From PWHG01 sp964406935 (GTDB lineage Bacteria; Patescibacteriota; Patescibacteriia; Patescibacteriales; UBA12465), in NCBI GenBank assembly GCA_964406935.1, contig CAYOTM010000016.1, forward strand, positions 1 through 19,344: DNA of 19,344 nucleotides, in the 5' to 3' direction. Under the pieces are notes generated by a model, which made no database searches, had not been told where the DNA came from, and saw only the letters and a program-made list of their open reading frames with translations. Positions within the stretch are counted from its first letter, which is position 1; every line of letters starts with the position of its first letter. Below are positions 1 to 7,322 of this stretch, piece after piece. The position numbers and the translations under genes are program-made.

Positions 1-55
1 ACCCTTGACCCCCTGCTTGCAAAGCAGGTGCTCTAGCCAGCTGAGCTAAAGGCCC
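1..55 (-). tRNA. tRNA-Ala (anticodon UGC), 3' part cut by window edge
   Basis: Read on the minus strand from base 55, the arms fall in exact register: a 7-base acceptor 5' strand GGGCCTT, TA, D-stem GCTC/GAGC (46-43 with 33-30) around a 9-base loop, anticodon stem CCTGC/GCAGG (28-24 with 16-12), loop TTTGCAA with anticodon TGC at 21-19, a 5-base variable loop GGGTC and the 5' T-stem strand AAGGG. The window ends at the first base of the T loop, so the T-stem 3' strand and the acceptor 3' strand are missing. G at position 3 agrees with the G3:U70 identity pair of alanine tRNAs, but U70 cannot be seen. The gene begins 11 bases after the stop codon of the upstream membrane-protein gene, so co-transcription and processing are plausible. 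Confidence 0.93.
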
Positions 56-66
56 GGTTTAATTTT

Positions 67-327
67 TTAATTAGTACTTGGGGCACCCGCGTTAATTAAG
101 GGACTAAGCATCCAAAGGAAAAAATTTTCAGCGTTACCTGATAAAAACAAAATGCCAATAAAAATAATAATAAAGCCAATTAATTTATAACCTAAACGTG
201 TACCGCCGTCACTCCCAAAATTATTTTCAAACCATTCAATGCGACCAAAATTTCTTAAAAACCATTCAGTTTTGATAATAATTAGAGCCCCGGCTGCCAT
301 GATTAATAAACCAACTACAATTCTCAT
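67..327 (-). CDS. Small two-helix membrane protein, unknown function
   Basis: I cannot assign a function to this 86-residue product. It has a hydrophobic N-terminal helix (about residues 3-19), a polar middle with aromatic and charged residues and a GSDGGTRLGYK stretch (about 20-48), and a second strongly hydrophobic helix (about 49-75), then a short tail. That layout predicts two membrane spans joined by a loop of about 30 residues. The ATG at 327-325 lies 11 bases after the stop of the LysM/M23 peptidase gene on the same strand, so the two are probably co-transcribed and a role in the envelope is a reasonable guess. No Shine-Dalgarno motif is visible. The stop is TAA. The well-formed helices and the spacing argue that it is a real gene. 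Confidence 0.72.
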   Translation of the reverse strand: MRIVVGLLIMAAGALIIIKTEWFLRNFGRIEWFENNFGSDGGTRLGYKLIGFIIIFIGILFLSGNAENFFLWMLSPLINAGAPSTN

Positions 328-338
328 ATTTTTATAAA

Positions 339-1658
339 TTATCTAATATAATTTAAAGGGTTTTGTTTAGCTCCATTAATAATTACTTCAAAATGTAAAT
401 GAGGGCCGGTTGACCAACCAGTTGATCCCATCGCGGCGATATGTTCTCCGTCAGACACCTCTTGGCCTACTTTAACAAACATTTCTGACATATGAGCATA
501 ACGAGTTTTTTTGCCGCCACCATGATTGATAATTATATTATTACCATAGCCATTACTCCAACCAGCTAGTTCAATCGTGCCAGCCTCAGCTGCATAAATT
601 GGTGTCCCCGTTTTATTGCCAATATCTAAACCAGTATGCCTCCAAGAAAAGTATTGAGTGATTCGAAAGCCTTCTGTCGGCCAAACCATTTTGTTGCTGG
701 CGCTGGCTTCTTTGGGGGCCACTAAACTAGAAGCTGAGTTGGGGGAAGTGTAGGCAGGGGCGGGAGTAGCTACTCGGACTGGCGCCGGGATGATTCGTCG
801 GCCACCAGGAATAATTAATCGTTGGCTAATTGTTAAAGTTGTTCCTTCTAAATTATTATATTCAATAATTTGATCTTCGGCAACATCATAGGTTTGGGCT
901 AAGCGACTGATTGTCTCGCCGCTTTTAACATTATGTAAAACTCCATTGGTTGGCAAAATAATTAATTTATTACCTGGTTTAATTAAACTAAAAGCGCTGA
1001 GATTATTTGCCCATAAAATTGTATTTACATTTAACTGAAAACGTTGAGCGATTGCGCTGACCGTATCACCACTTTGAACTTCATATTCAATAATTTCCGT
1101 TCTCTCAGTAAATAAATTATCAGATTGGCTATTATCGGTCAAGGAAATTCTTTGTGGATTGATAACGGCTAAATTATTATTAATTTTTGGTTGAGTTATT
1201 TCTTCAACCTCATCATTTAAGCGGTTTAAAGGAATGCTTAAGTCAGTGATTGGTAAATATTTAACAACTTGGCTTTCTTGATAATTACTTTGCTCAGCAG
1301 TTTCTTCAATTAATTCTTCAGTATCAAGTTGATTAAATTCCGAGCTGACAGCTTTGGCCATGATGCTTTTTTTAATTTTCTCCGAATCAACTTCTGCTTG
1401 ACTTTTAGTGGTAATACTAAAAATAGAAACAGTAATTACTAAAAAAACCGCTAAAATATGAATCGCTTTTTGTTTTAAGACATTGCTGGTGCCTTTTTCT
1501 TTAATTTCGTAGCGCTTTAAGCGAAATAGCCAATAATAAATTTTTAGAAGTACTTGATAAAACAAAAACTTAAAAAGCAGGCTCAGGAGCCTGACTATAA
1601 AAATAATCAATCGACTTAAAATGTTTTTCAAAAAAATAATAAATTTTATCCCCAACAT
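339..1658 (-). CDS. Membrane-anchored LysM / M23 family peptidase (murein endopeptidase-like)
   Basis: This is a predicted cell-wall peptidase of 439 residues. The first 45 or so residues are very hydrophobic and basic, and a clear membrane helix follows at about 64-85. A low-complexity linker leads to two LysM peptidoglycan-binding repeats (about 191-236 with VQSGDTVSAIAQRF, and about 240-285 with VKSGETISRLAQTY), a Pro/Ala/Ser-rich linker, and a C-terminal M23 domain (about 325-439). The zinc-site motifs are complete: HTGLD (H341, D345), RYAH (H389) and GPHLHFE (H420, H422), so the enzyme should be active. Families of this type cut peptide cross-links in peptidoglycan for growth or division. 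The N-terminal helix places the domains outside the membrane. It is first in a minus-strand unit with the small membrane protein. The exact start is somewhat uncertain because the first 45 residues are unusual and there is no ribosome-binding motif. Confidence 0.93.
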   Translation of the reverse strand: MLGIKFIIFLKNILSRLIIFIVRLLSLLFKFLFYQVLLKIYYWLFRLKRYEIKEKGTSNVLKQKAIHILAVFLVITVSIFSITTKSQAEVDSEKIKKSIMAKAVSSEFNQLDTEELIEETAEQSNYQESQVVKYLPITDLSIPLNRLNDEVEEITQPKINNNLAVINPQRISLTDNSQSDNLFTERTEIIEYEVQSGDTVSAIAQRFQLNVNTILWANNLSAFSLIKPGNKLIILPTNGVLHNVKSGETISRLAQTYDVAEDQIIEYNNLEGTTLTISQRLIIPGGRRIIPAPVRVATPAPAYTSPNSASSLVAPKEASASNKMVWPTEGFRITQYFSWRHTGLDIGNKTGTPIYAAEAGTIELAGWSNGYGNNIIINHGGGKKTRYAHMSEMFVKVGQEVSDGEHIAAMGSTGWSTGPHLHFEVIINGAKQNPLNYIR

Positions 1659-1728
1659 TAAAAAATCGATTACCCACTTATTTAATTTTCTTCTATTATC
1701 CGTTTCTATATAATTAAGTTTTATACTA

Positions 1729-1760
1729 ATTATACTACCAACTTAGATTTTTATAGTCAA
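1729..1760 (-). promoter_or_regulatory. Candidate promoter of the LysM/M23 gene
   Basis: On the minus strand TTGACT (1760-1755) is followed after 20 bases by a perfect TATAAT (1734-1729). The -10 is consensus but the spacer is about 3 bases longer than ideal, so the -35 assignment is weak. Transcription would start near 1722, leaving a leader of about 64 bases before the ATG at 1658. Confidence 0.35.
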
Positions 1761-1765
1761 TCTAA
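1743..1765. repeat. Inverted repeat TTAGATT-N9-AATCTAA
   Basis: Seven-base arms (1743-1749 and 1759-1765) flank a 9-base loop. The right arm overlaps the candidate -35 of the minus-strand promoter. Neither side is followed directly by a T tract, so it does not look like a terminator. An operator is possible but unproven. Confidence 0.35.
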
Positions 1766-1860
1766 AAATTTAATTTTTTTTGATTTTTTGTTTAATATTA
1801 TTATATTTTCCTCAATAAGCAGTTGCCCGCCTTAAGCCCGTCTCTCTATTTTTTTATTTA

Positions 1861-1869
1861 TGATATAAT
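1861..1869 (+). promoter_or_regulatory. Extended -10 promoter of gpmI (TGATATAAT)
   Basis: TG-A-TATAAT is a perfect extended -10 element, which can work without a good -35 box. The base positions 17 upstream (1841-1846, TCTCTC) do not resemble a -35. Initiation near 1876 would give a leader of about 24 bases before the ATG at 1900. The same TGnTATAAT form precedes ftsK and the Mur ligase. Confidence 0.55.
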
Positions 1870-1899
1870 AAAAAGATAAAAACCTTTTTATTTCTTTAT

Positions 1900-3417
1900 A
1901 TGAATCCAGAAAAAGCAATTTTGATAATTTTAGATGGTTGGGGGGTGGGGAAAAAACAACCGCGTAATGCGATTGTTGCCGCCAAAACCCCTAACTTTGA
2001 TTTTTTGAAAGCTAATTATCCATTTGCTCAATTAAAAGCTAGTGGTCCCGCAGTTGGTTTGCCTGCCGGTATTATGGGAAACTCGGAAGTCGGCCATTTA
2101 ATTTTAGGAGCTGGTCGGGTGATTGATCAGGATTTAGTAAAAATCAATAAAGCCTGCCAGGATAATTCTTTACTTACTAATCAGGTTTTATTAGAAGCAA
2201 TTAATCAGGCAAAAAAAAGTCAGCGCTCGCTTCATTTTATTGGCTTAGTATCAGATGCTGGTGTTCACTCAAATGATAAACATCTTTATAAGATGTGTGA
2301 CTTGGCTGCTCGTCATGGTTTAAAAAGGGTCTTTATTCATGCGATTACTGACGGGCGCGATACTGATCCCAGAAGCGGGCAGAAATTTATTCTTAATCTA
2401 GAAAAGCATTTAAAAAAATCAACTGGTCAAATTGCTAGCGTGATTGGTCGCTATTATGCCATGGACCGTGATCAGCGCTGGGAGAGAATTAAACAAGCTT
2501 ATGATTTATTAGTTAAAGGCCAAGGTCAGGCGGTTAGTAGTTTTAAGACCGCTATCAAACAATCATATCAGCAAGGAATAACCGATGAATTTATTAAACC
2601 TTTAATTAAAGCTGATGATTTAGGGCGACCGCTTACCACCATTAAAACTGGTGATGTAGTAATTTGTTTTAATTTTCGTACCGAAAGATTGCGCCAATTG
2701 ACCACGGCCTTAACTCAGAAAAATTTTCCTAAATTAGCAATGAAAAAATTATTTCTCCACTATTATACTCTGACTAAATACGATAATTTTAGGGGCGTCA
2801 AAGTAATTTTTAATAAAGATAATATTAAAGATACGGTTGGAGAAGTTGTTGCTAAAAATAAATTATCCCAACTCCGATTAGCAGAAACAGAAAAATATGC
2901 TCATGTCACCTTTTTCTTTTCCGGGGGACAAGAAAAGTTATTTCCCAAAGAAGATCGTCAGTTAATTCCTTCGCCAAAAGTTACCACTTATGATCTTCAA
3001 CCGGAAATGAGCGCTTCTAAGGTTAGTCAAGCAGCTGTCAGAGCTATCAATAAACAAGTCTATAACTTTATTTGTATTAATTTTGCTAATGGTGACATGG
3101 TTGGACATACTGGTGTTTTTCCAGCCATCGTTAAAGCGATTGAAACCGTGGATACTTGCTTGGGAGAAGTGGTAGCGGCCGCCTTAAAAAATAATTATCA
3201 AGTTTTAATTACCGCTGATCACGGCAATGCTGAATCAGCCGTCAATTCTGATGGCAGCCCCAATACCGCTCACTCGCTTAATCCGGTGCCTTGTTTATTA
3301 ATTTCAGCAAAAGTTAAAAAAATAAATTCGGGCGGCCTAGCCAATATTGCCCCAACTATTTTAAAAATGATGAACTTAAAAGCTCCTCGTCAAATGACTG
3401 CCAAGCCATTATTTTAA
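1900..3417 (+). CDS. gpmI: 2,3-bisphosphoglycerate-independent phosphoglycerate mutase
   Basis: The enzyme interconverts 3-phosphoglycerate and 2-phosphoglycerate in lower glycolysis, in the cytoplasm, using two Mn ions and a phosphoserine. The 505-residue length matches the usual ~510. All family landmarks are visible: D12 in ILDGWG, the catalytic serine S62 in GNSEVGH, H121 in SDAGVHSN, R151 and D152 in TDGRDTDP, R188, R258 and R261 in FRTERLR, K330, D397 and H401 in NGDMVGHTG, D438 and H439 in TADHGNAE, and H456 in TAHSLNP. The fold order is alkaline-phosphatase-type domain, inserted phosphotransferase domain (about residues 80-300), then the rest of the first domain. The usual NPDMVGHTG motif reads NGDMVGHTG, a mild change that keeps the metal ligands. 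It is monocistronic: promoter at 1861-1869 and terminator at 3471-3496. There is no Shine-Dalgarno motif before the ATG. Confidence 0.98.
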   Translation: MNPEKAILIILDGWGVGKKQPRNAIVAAKTPNFDFLKANYPFAQLKASGPAVGLPAGIMGNSEVGHLILGAGRVIDQDLVKINKACQDNSLLTNQVLLEAINQAKKSQRSLHFIGLVSDAGVHSNDKHLYKMCDLAARHGLKRVFIHAITDGRDTDPRSGQKFILNLEKHLKKSTGQIASVIGRYYAMDRDQRWERIKQAYDLLVKGQGQAVSSFKTAIKQSYQQGITDEFIKPLIKADDLGRPLTTIKTGDVVICFNFRTERLRQLTTALTQKNFPKLAMKKLFLHYYTLTKYDNFRGVKVIFNKDNIKDTVGEVVAKNKLSQLRLAETEKYAHVTFFFSGGQEKLFPKEDRQLIPSPKVTTYDLQPEMSASKVSQAAVRAINKQVYNFICINFANGDMVGHTGVFPAIVKAIETVDTCLGEVVAAALKNNYQVLITADHGNAESAVNSDGSPNTAHSLNPVPCLLISAKVKKINSGGLANIAPTILKMMNLKAPRQMTAKPLF

Positions 3418-3470
3418 TTATTAAATTCATCTTTTATCGCCCATTCACTGCCGAAAAATTTTAAATTTTA

Positions 3471-3496
3471 AAAAGCACCTCTTAGGAGGTGCTTTT
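3471..3496. terminator. Bidirectional intrinsic terminator between gpmI and the SIS gene
   Basis: A perfect 11-bp stem, AAAAGCACCTC (3471-3481) with GAGGTGCTTTT (3486-3496), closes a TTAG loop. On the plus strand the stem ends in TTTT. On the minus strand it runs into TTTTT and further T/A tracts toward 3451. Sitting between convergent genes, it can stop both transcripts. The minus-strand T tract is the better one. Confidence 0.9.
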
Positions 3497-3595
3497 GATT
3501 GATGATTAAATGTTAGGAGGGATTGCTAAAGATTTATTTTTGTTTAGTATAAATTTTTAGTTACAATATTTGACTAATAAAACTGTCTTGATTAT

Positions 3596-4507
3596 TTATT
3601 TTACAATTACATCAAAGGGGGTGGTTTTTCCATAAGCTTTAGGCCCCTCTTGGCAATACTTGGCAATATTTTTTTGATAATAAGGGGGTTTACTGGCTTG
3701 AATTTTACCGACCAGATAATAACTAAGAGCCATCACCAGACCTGGCCCATATTTTTTAGGCATCTTTATTTGATAGCGATGCTTAGCTAAACCAAAATAT
3801 AAATTATTTCCCAAACTAATTACTAACTCCTTGTCCCAGGGCATGACAAATTTAGCATGGCGGGCTTCGCCGTGGGTAAAAGCCCTAATTGATAGATGAG
3901 GACCAAATAATTCATGTTTTTTAATTTCGATCATGGGCGTAATCGCAGCAAATTCATCGGGCAAGATAAAAGCATAGGCCTGGTAATTAGCCAAATTTTT
4001 CGGTAACTTTATTCTTTGTAGGAAAGTTTTAATAGCCGCTGGCGATTCTTGGCTTTTAGATAAAATCATTCCTAAATAAGTAGAAATATTATAAGTTTGC
4101 GGTTCGGAAATTTTACTATAAATAATTGTTTTGTCAGCTAGCTTAGTGCCCTGAGACCCAGGACTACAAGTTAGTAGGAAGGTTTTTAGCCCAGCTCGTT
4201 TAGCGGCTATAATTTCCCAAACCGCATCTTTTTCTCCGGAAGCAGAAATAATGATTGCCTGTTGAATAATTTTTGATTTAATTAGTGAGCGGTGGCTAAT
4301 GAGTTTTTGTTTAAAATCACTTTCACTAGCAAAAATCGCGGGTCTATCCGCTAAAATAATCTTTCCAGTATTAAAAGCATTACCGCTACCCACCACAAAG
4401 GGGAGTTGAGTAATTTTTAAGTTAAACTTGGGGGCTGGCTGTTTTATAAAATGATTAAGAGCCGCCAGTAAGCTTTGATCAAGATTGGGAAGGCTATTTT
4501 TAGTCAT
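3596..4507 (-). CDS. Double SIS-domain (sugar isomerase / GlmS-like) protein
   Basis: The 303-residue product resembles proteins with two SIS sugar-phosphate-binding domains (GlmS isomerase half, phosphoglucose/phosphomannose isomerase, AgaS). SIS 1 covers about residues 12-150: VVGSGNAFNTG at 38-48 in the nucleating glycine turn, ISASGEK at 87-93 in the phosphate-binding serine loop, and SEPQTYNIS at 134-142. SIS 2 covers about 165-300 and holds EIKKHELFG and HGEARHAKF, similar in place to the xxHGEIxHGP region of GlmS. There is no glutaminase domain and no helix-turn-helix. A cytoplasmic sugar-phosphate isomerase or binding role is likely; the substrate cannot be told. It is transcribed alone, convergent to gpmI and divergent from yebC, with a good promoter just upstream. 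Confidence 0.75.
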   Translation of the reverse strand: MTKNSLPNLDQSLLAALNHFIKQPAPKFNLKITQLPFVVGSGNAFNTGKIILADRPAIFASESDFKQKLISHRSLIKSKIIQQAIIISASGEKDAVWEIIAAKRAGLKTFLLTCSPGSQGTKLADKTIIYSKISEPQTYNISTYLGMILSKSQESPAAIKTFLQRIKLPKNLANYQAYAFILPDEFAAITPMIEIKKHELFGPHLSIRAFTHGEARHAKFVMPWDKELVISLGNNLYFGLAKHRYQIKMPKKYGPGLVMALSYYLVGKIQASKPPYYQKNIAKYCQEGPKAYGKTTPFDVIVK

Positions 4508-4534
4508 AATTTTCGGTTATTTTATTATGTTTTT

Positions 4535-4563
4535 ATTATAATTCATCTTGATTTTTATTTCAA
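4535..4563 (-). promoter_or_regulatory. Promoter of the SIS gene
   Basis: On the minus strand TTGAAA (4563-4558) and TATAAT (4540-4535) are separated by exactly 17 bases. Initiation near 4528 gives a leader of about 21 bases before the ATG at 4507. Its -35 interleaves with the -35 of the yebC promoter on the other strand. Confidence 0.65.
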
Positions 4564-4576
4564 TTTAAATTACAAT
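4548..4576 (+). promoter_or_regulatory. Promoter of the yebC-ruvC-glgA unit
   Basis: TTGATT (4548-4553) and TACAAT (4571-4576) are separated by exactly 17 bases. Initiation near 4583 gives a leader of about 64 bases before the ATG at 4647. The element overlaps the divergent SIS-gene promoter, so the two polymerase footprints should exclude each other. Confidence 0.5.
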
Positions 4577-4595
4577 AAAAGTGCTAATTTTCCGA

Positions 4596-4618
4596 CCGAG
4601 AAAGTATTTTAAACTCGG
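4596..4618 (+). promoter_or_regulatory. Hairpin in the yebC leader, terminator-like
   Basis: CCGAG (4596-4600) pairs with CTCGG (4614-4618) around a 13-base AT-rich loop and is followed by ATTTTTATTATT. No plus-strand gene lies upstream, so this structure would act inside the yebC leader, as an attenuator or mRNA-stability hairpin. The stem is short, so the assignment is tentative. Confidence 0.35.
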
Positions 4619-4646
4619 ATTTTTATTATTATTTAAAGATTTTTTT

Positions 4647-5366
4647 ATGTCAGGACACTCTAAGTGGGCAACTACTCATCGTCAAAAAGAGGCCGTCGAC
4701 GCTAAGCGAGGAGCGATTTTTACTAAATTAGCTAATGCTATTAGTATTGCTGCTCGGTCAGGTGGTGATCCCGAAATGAATCCGTCTTTAAGGTCAGCCA
4801 TTGATAAGGCAAGGGAAGCTAATATGCCTAAAAATAATATTGAGCGGGCAATTAAAAAAGGAACGGGTGAATTAGCTGGCGAGCAAGTTGAAGAATTATA
4901 TTATGAAGGAATTGGGCCAGCCAACGTTCAGTTTATGATTAAATGTTTGACTGCTAATAAAAATCGTAGTGCGGCTACGATTCGTCATTTATTTACTAAA
5001 AATGGAGGCTCCTTAGGAGCAGTAAAATGGAATTTTGATTTAGCCGGGATGATTACGATTGAGTTAGCGGAAATTAAAGCAAAAAAAGTTAAACTGGAAG
5101 ATTTAGAGCTCCGCTTAATTGATCAGGGAATAATTGATTTTAAAATTGAGGATAATTTAGCGCTTATTCAAACCAATCCTTCAGATTTAAATAAGCTAGT
5201 CAATTTTTTAGAAACCTATAATCTTATATTAAATACCTCAGCTATTGAGTATGTTGCTAAAGAAAAACAGGCAATTACTAGCGAGCAACAAGGGCAATTA
5301 GATAAATTTATGGAAGATTTGGAGGACAATGAGGATGTCAATGATTATTATCATAATATTGCTTAA
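4647..5366 (+). CDS. yebC: YebC/PmpR family protein (TACO1-like)
   Basis: The 239-residue protein is full length for the family (about 240-250). It opens with the signature SGHSKWATTHRQK and continues with DAKRGAIFTKL, then NPSLRSAIDKAREANMPK, GTGEL, YEGIGP and the GGSLG...WNF core. Members are cytoplasmic and have been described both as DNA-binding regulators and, for YebC and the mitochondrial homologue TACO1, as factors that help ribosomes pass difficult sequences. The start is placed at ATG 4647 because the family signature begins there. An in-frame GTG at 4581 would add 22 hydrophobic residues foreign to the family and sits on the predicted transcription start. It heads a tight unit: ruvC begins 6 bases after its stop, and yebC-ruvC pairing is common in bacteria. 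Confidence 0.96.
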   Translation: MSGHSKWATTHRQKEAVDAKRGAIFTKLANAISIAARSGGDPEMNPSLRSAIDKAREANMPKNNIERAIKKGTGELAGEQVEELYYEGIGPANVQFMIKCLTANKNRSAATIRHLFTKNGGSLGAVKWNFDLAGMITIELAEIKAKKVKLEDLELRLIDQGIIDFKIEDNLALIQTNPSDLNKLVNFLETYNLILNTSAIEYVAKEKQAITSEQQGQLDKFMEDLEDNEDVNDYYHNIA

Positions 5367-5372
5367 TTATTT

Positions 5373-5855
5373 ATGACGAAAATTATTTTAGGAATTGATC
5401 CTGGTTTAGCAGATACTGGTTATGGTTTAGTGAGAGTGAGCGGCAATTCTTTTAAGTGCTTATCTTTTGGAATTATTAAAACCCCTCCTAATCTCGAGTT
5501 AGCTGATCGTTTAGTAATCCTTTATCAAGATCTCATAAATTTAATTAATCTTCATCAGCCATCAGTTGTTGCTGTTGAACAATTATTTTTTAATAAAAAC
5601 GTTAAAACCGCTTTATTGGTTGGTCAAGCCAGGGGGGTAGTGCTTCTAGCTATTCGTAAGAAGAAATTACCTTTACTAAATTTAACACCCACTCAAGTTA
5701 AACAAGCAGTCACCGCTTATGGCCAAGCCCCTAAAAAACAAGTGCAAATTATGGTCCAAAAAATATTAGGTTTAAAAAACTTGCCTCAACCCGATGACGC
5801 CGCTGACGCTTTAGCTGTCGCGATTGGGGCAGTTAGTTTAAAATATGACCACTAA
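5373..5855 (+). CDS. ruvC: Crossover junction endodeoxyribonuclease RuvC
   Basis: RuvC is the Holliday-junction resolvase that cuts recombination intermediates as a dimer, working with RuvAB. The 160-residue length fits the family. The four acidic catalytic residues are present: D9 in GIDPGLADTGYG, E69 in VEQLFF, D142 and D145 in DDAADALA. The NKN at 74-76 and GQARGV at 85-90 also match RuvC. The ATG at 5373 follows the yebC stop by 6 bases, and the last 11 bases overlap the start of glgA in another frame, which suggests coupled translation of ruvC and glgA. ruvA and ruvB do not follow, unlike in many bacteria. Confidence 0.96.
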   Translation: MTKIILGIDPGLADTGYGLVRVSGNSFKCLSFGIIKTPPNLELADRLVILYQDLINLINLHQPSVVAVEQLFFNKNVKTALLVGQARGVVLLAIRKKKLPLLNLTPTQVKQAVTAYGQAPKKQVQIMVQKILGLKNLPQPDDAADALAVAIGAVSLKYDH

Positions 5856-7314
5856 ATTAAAAATTGTCCATGTTAGCCCAGAATTAGCCCCCTTTTCTAA
5901 AACCGGCGGACTAGCTGATGTTGCCCGGAGCTTACCTAAAGCTTTAAAAAGATTAGGTCATGATGTTCGCATCATTACTCCCTTATATGGTCGGTTGATT
6001 AGCAAACAAGAAAATAATTTAAAATTGTTATTTTCGGAAGTTACTTTATACTTGAATTCCAAGGAATCAGTGCAAGTCAATTTTTGGCAAGCAGAATTAA
6101 TGGATGGCCTACCAGTGTATTTTGTGGAAAATAAACAATATTTTTCTAAACATAAAAAAATTTACGGATCACCTCATGAAAATGCCAAATTTTTAATTTT
6201 TAATGTGGCTGCTTTAAAATTATTATCTTTATTAAAGTTTGAAGCGGATATTATCCAGTGTCATGATTGGCAGACTGGGCTTATTCCTTATTATTTAAAA
6301 ACTAACTTTCGCTATTCTAAAACTTTACAAAAAACGAAGACCGTTTTTACCATTCATAATTTAATTTTTCAGTTAGGGCATAATTGGTGGGAAATTCCTG
6401 TAGACCAGCGGGATTATGGTCGAAGTCGAATACCTCACTTAAGTGATCCGGCTTTAGAGAATATTAATTTTGCTAAGCGGGCAATTTTATCCGCCGATAT
6501 TATTAATACTGTTAGTGAACAATATCGTCAGGAAATTATGACCAAGCGCTTTGGTCAGGACTTGCATCGTATTTTAAGAAATCGCCAAGATCGTTTGTTT
6601 GGTATTATTAATGGCATTGATTATCATGCCTATAACCCTGAAAAAGATCCGGGGCTAACTAAATTTTATACTCATCGTGAACCCCGTAAAATTACTGTCG
6701 CTCGTCAAACCAATAAATTAGCGGTTCAGAAAAAATTAAATTTGCCACAAAATCTTAAAACCCCTTTGTTATGTACTACCTCGCGAGTGACTTTTCAAAA
6801 AGGCTTTAACCTGATTTTAAAAGTACTAACCTCTTTATTGAAACAGGATTTACAAATGATTATTATGGGAGACGGGGCTCATGAATATATTATAGAAATT
6901 AAAAAATTAGTAAGACGTTTCCCTAAAAAAATTATTTGGCTGCCCTTTAATCAGGACATAGAAACTAGTTTATACGCCGCTTCCGATATTTTTATTTTGC
7001 CATCCAATCATGAGCCTTGTGGAATTAATCAATTAATTGCTATGCGTTATGGTTGTATTCCGATAGTTAGAGAGATTGGTGGTTTATATGATACAGTAAC
7101 TAACTTTAATCCCAACACTAATCGGGGCTTGGGATTTACCTTTAAAGGTGATGAGCTTTTAGAGTTTCATGGAGCGATTATGCGTGCCCTGGAAACTTTT
7201 CGCTATCCGATTATTTGGGAGCAATTAGTAGTTAAGGCGATGATGCAGTCTAATAGCTGGGAAATCCCTGCTAAAAAATATTTAAATTTATATCGTCGGG
7301 CCCGTCGTCAATAA
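5845..7314 (+). CDS. glgA: Glycogen/starch synthase, GT5 family
   Basis: The 489-residue protein looks like bacterial glycogen synthase, which adds glucose from ADP-glucose (or UDP-glucose) to the non-reducing end of alpha-1,4-glucan. The N-terminal GT-B half begins VHVSPELAPFSKTGGLADV, containing the KTGGL sugar-nucleotide motif (K19). HDWQTGL is at 140-146 and NGIDYHAY at 256-263. The C-terminal half has SRVTFQKG (R314, K319) and EPCGINQ with the conserved E390, then MRYGCIPIVREIGGLYDTV. All key residues are present and the length is typical (about 480). The ATG overlaps the end of ruvC by 11 bases and the GH57-like gene starts 8 bases after the stop. The donor nucleotide cannot be told from sequence alone. 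glgC, glgB and glgP are absent from the window. Confidence 0.95.
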   Translation: MTTKLKIVHVSPELAPFSKTGGLADVARSLPKALKRLGHDVRIITPLYGRLISKQENNLKLLFSEVTLYLNSKESVQVNFWQAELMDGLPVYFVENKQYFSKHKKIYGSPHENAKFLIFNVAALKLLSLLKFEADIIQCHDWQTGLIPYYLKTNFRYSKTLQKTKTVFTIHNLIFQLGHNWWEIPVDQRDYGRSRIPHLSDPALENINFAKRAILSADIINTVSEQYRQEIMTKRFGQDLHRILRNRQDRLFGIINGIDYHAYNPEKDPGLTKFYTHREPRKITVARQTNKLAVQKKLNLPQNLKTPLLCTTSRVTFQKGFNLILKVLTSLLKQDLQMIIMGDGAHEYIIEIKKLVRRFPKKIIWLPFNQDIETSLYAASDIFILPSNHEPCGINQLIAMRYGCIPIVREIGGLYDTVTNFNPNTNRGLGFTFKGDELLEFHGAIMRALETFRYPIIWEQLVVKAMMQSNSWEIPAKKYLNLYRRARRQ

Positions 7315-7322
7315 TTAATTTT

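Larger units (their letters stand above)
1659..1899. other. Divergent intergenic region between the LysM/M23 gene and gpmI
   Basis: This AT-rich 241-base spacer separates divergent genes and should hold both promoters. A TATAAT on the minus strand (1729-1734) and an extended -10 on the plus strand (1861-1869) are the best candidates. An inverted repeat TTAGATT/AATCTAA lies at 1743-1765. A short GC-richer island at about 1818-1846 stands out against the surrounding T tracts and contains GCCCG twice (1825-1829, 1836-1840). I can give it no function. Confidence 0.6.

Noticed and set aside
3505..3560. AGGAGGG motif and a 15-codon ATG frame after the gpmI terminator
   Set aside because: Too short, lies between a terminator and the end of a convergent gene, and the motif is not placed before a usable start.
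4581..4646. GTG start adding 22 hydrophobic residues to YebC
   Set aside because: The family signature SGHSKW begins at ATG 4647, and the GTG sits at the predicted transcription start, with a hairpin between.
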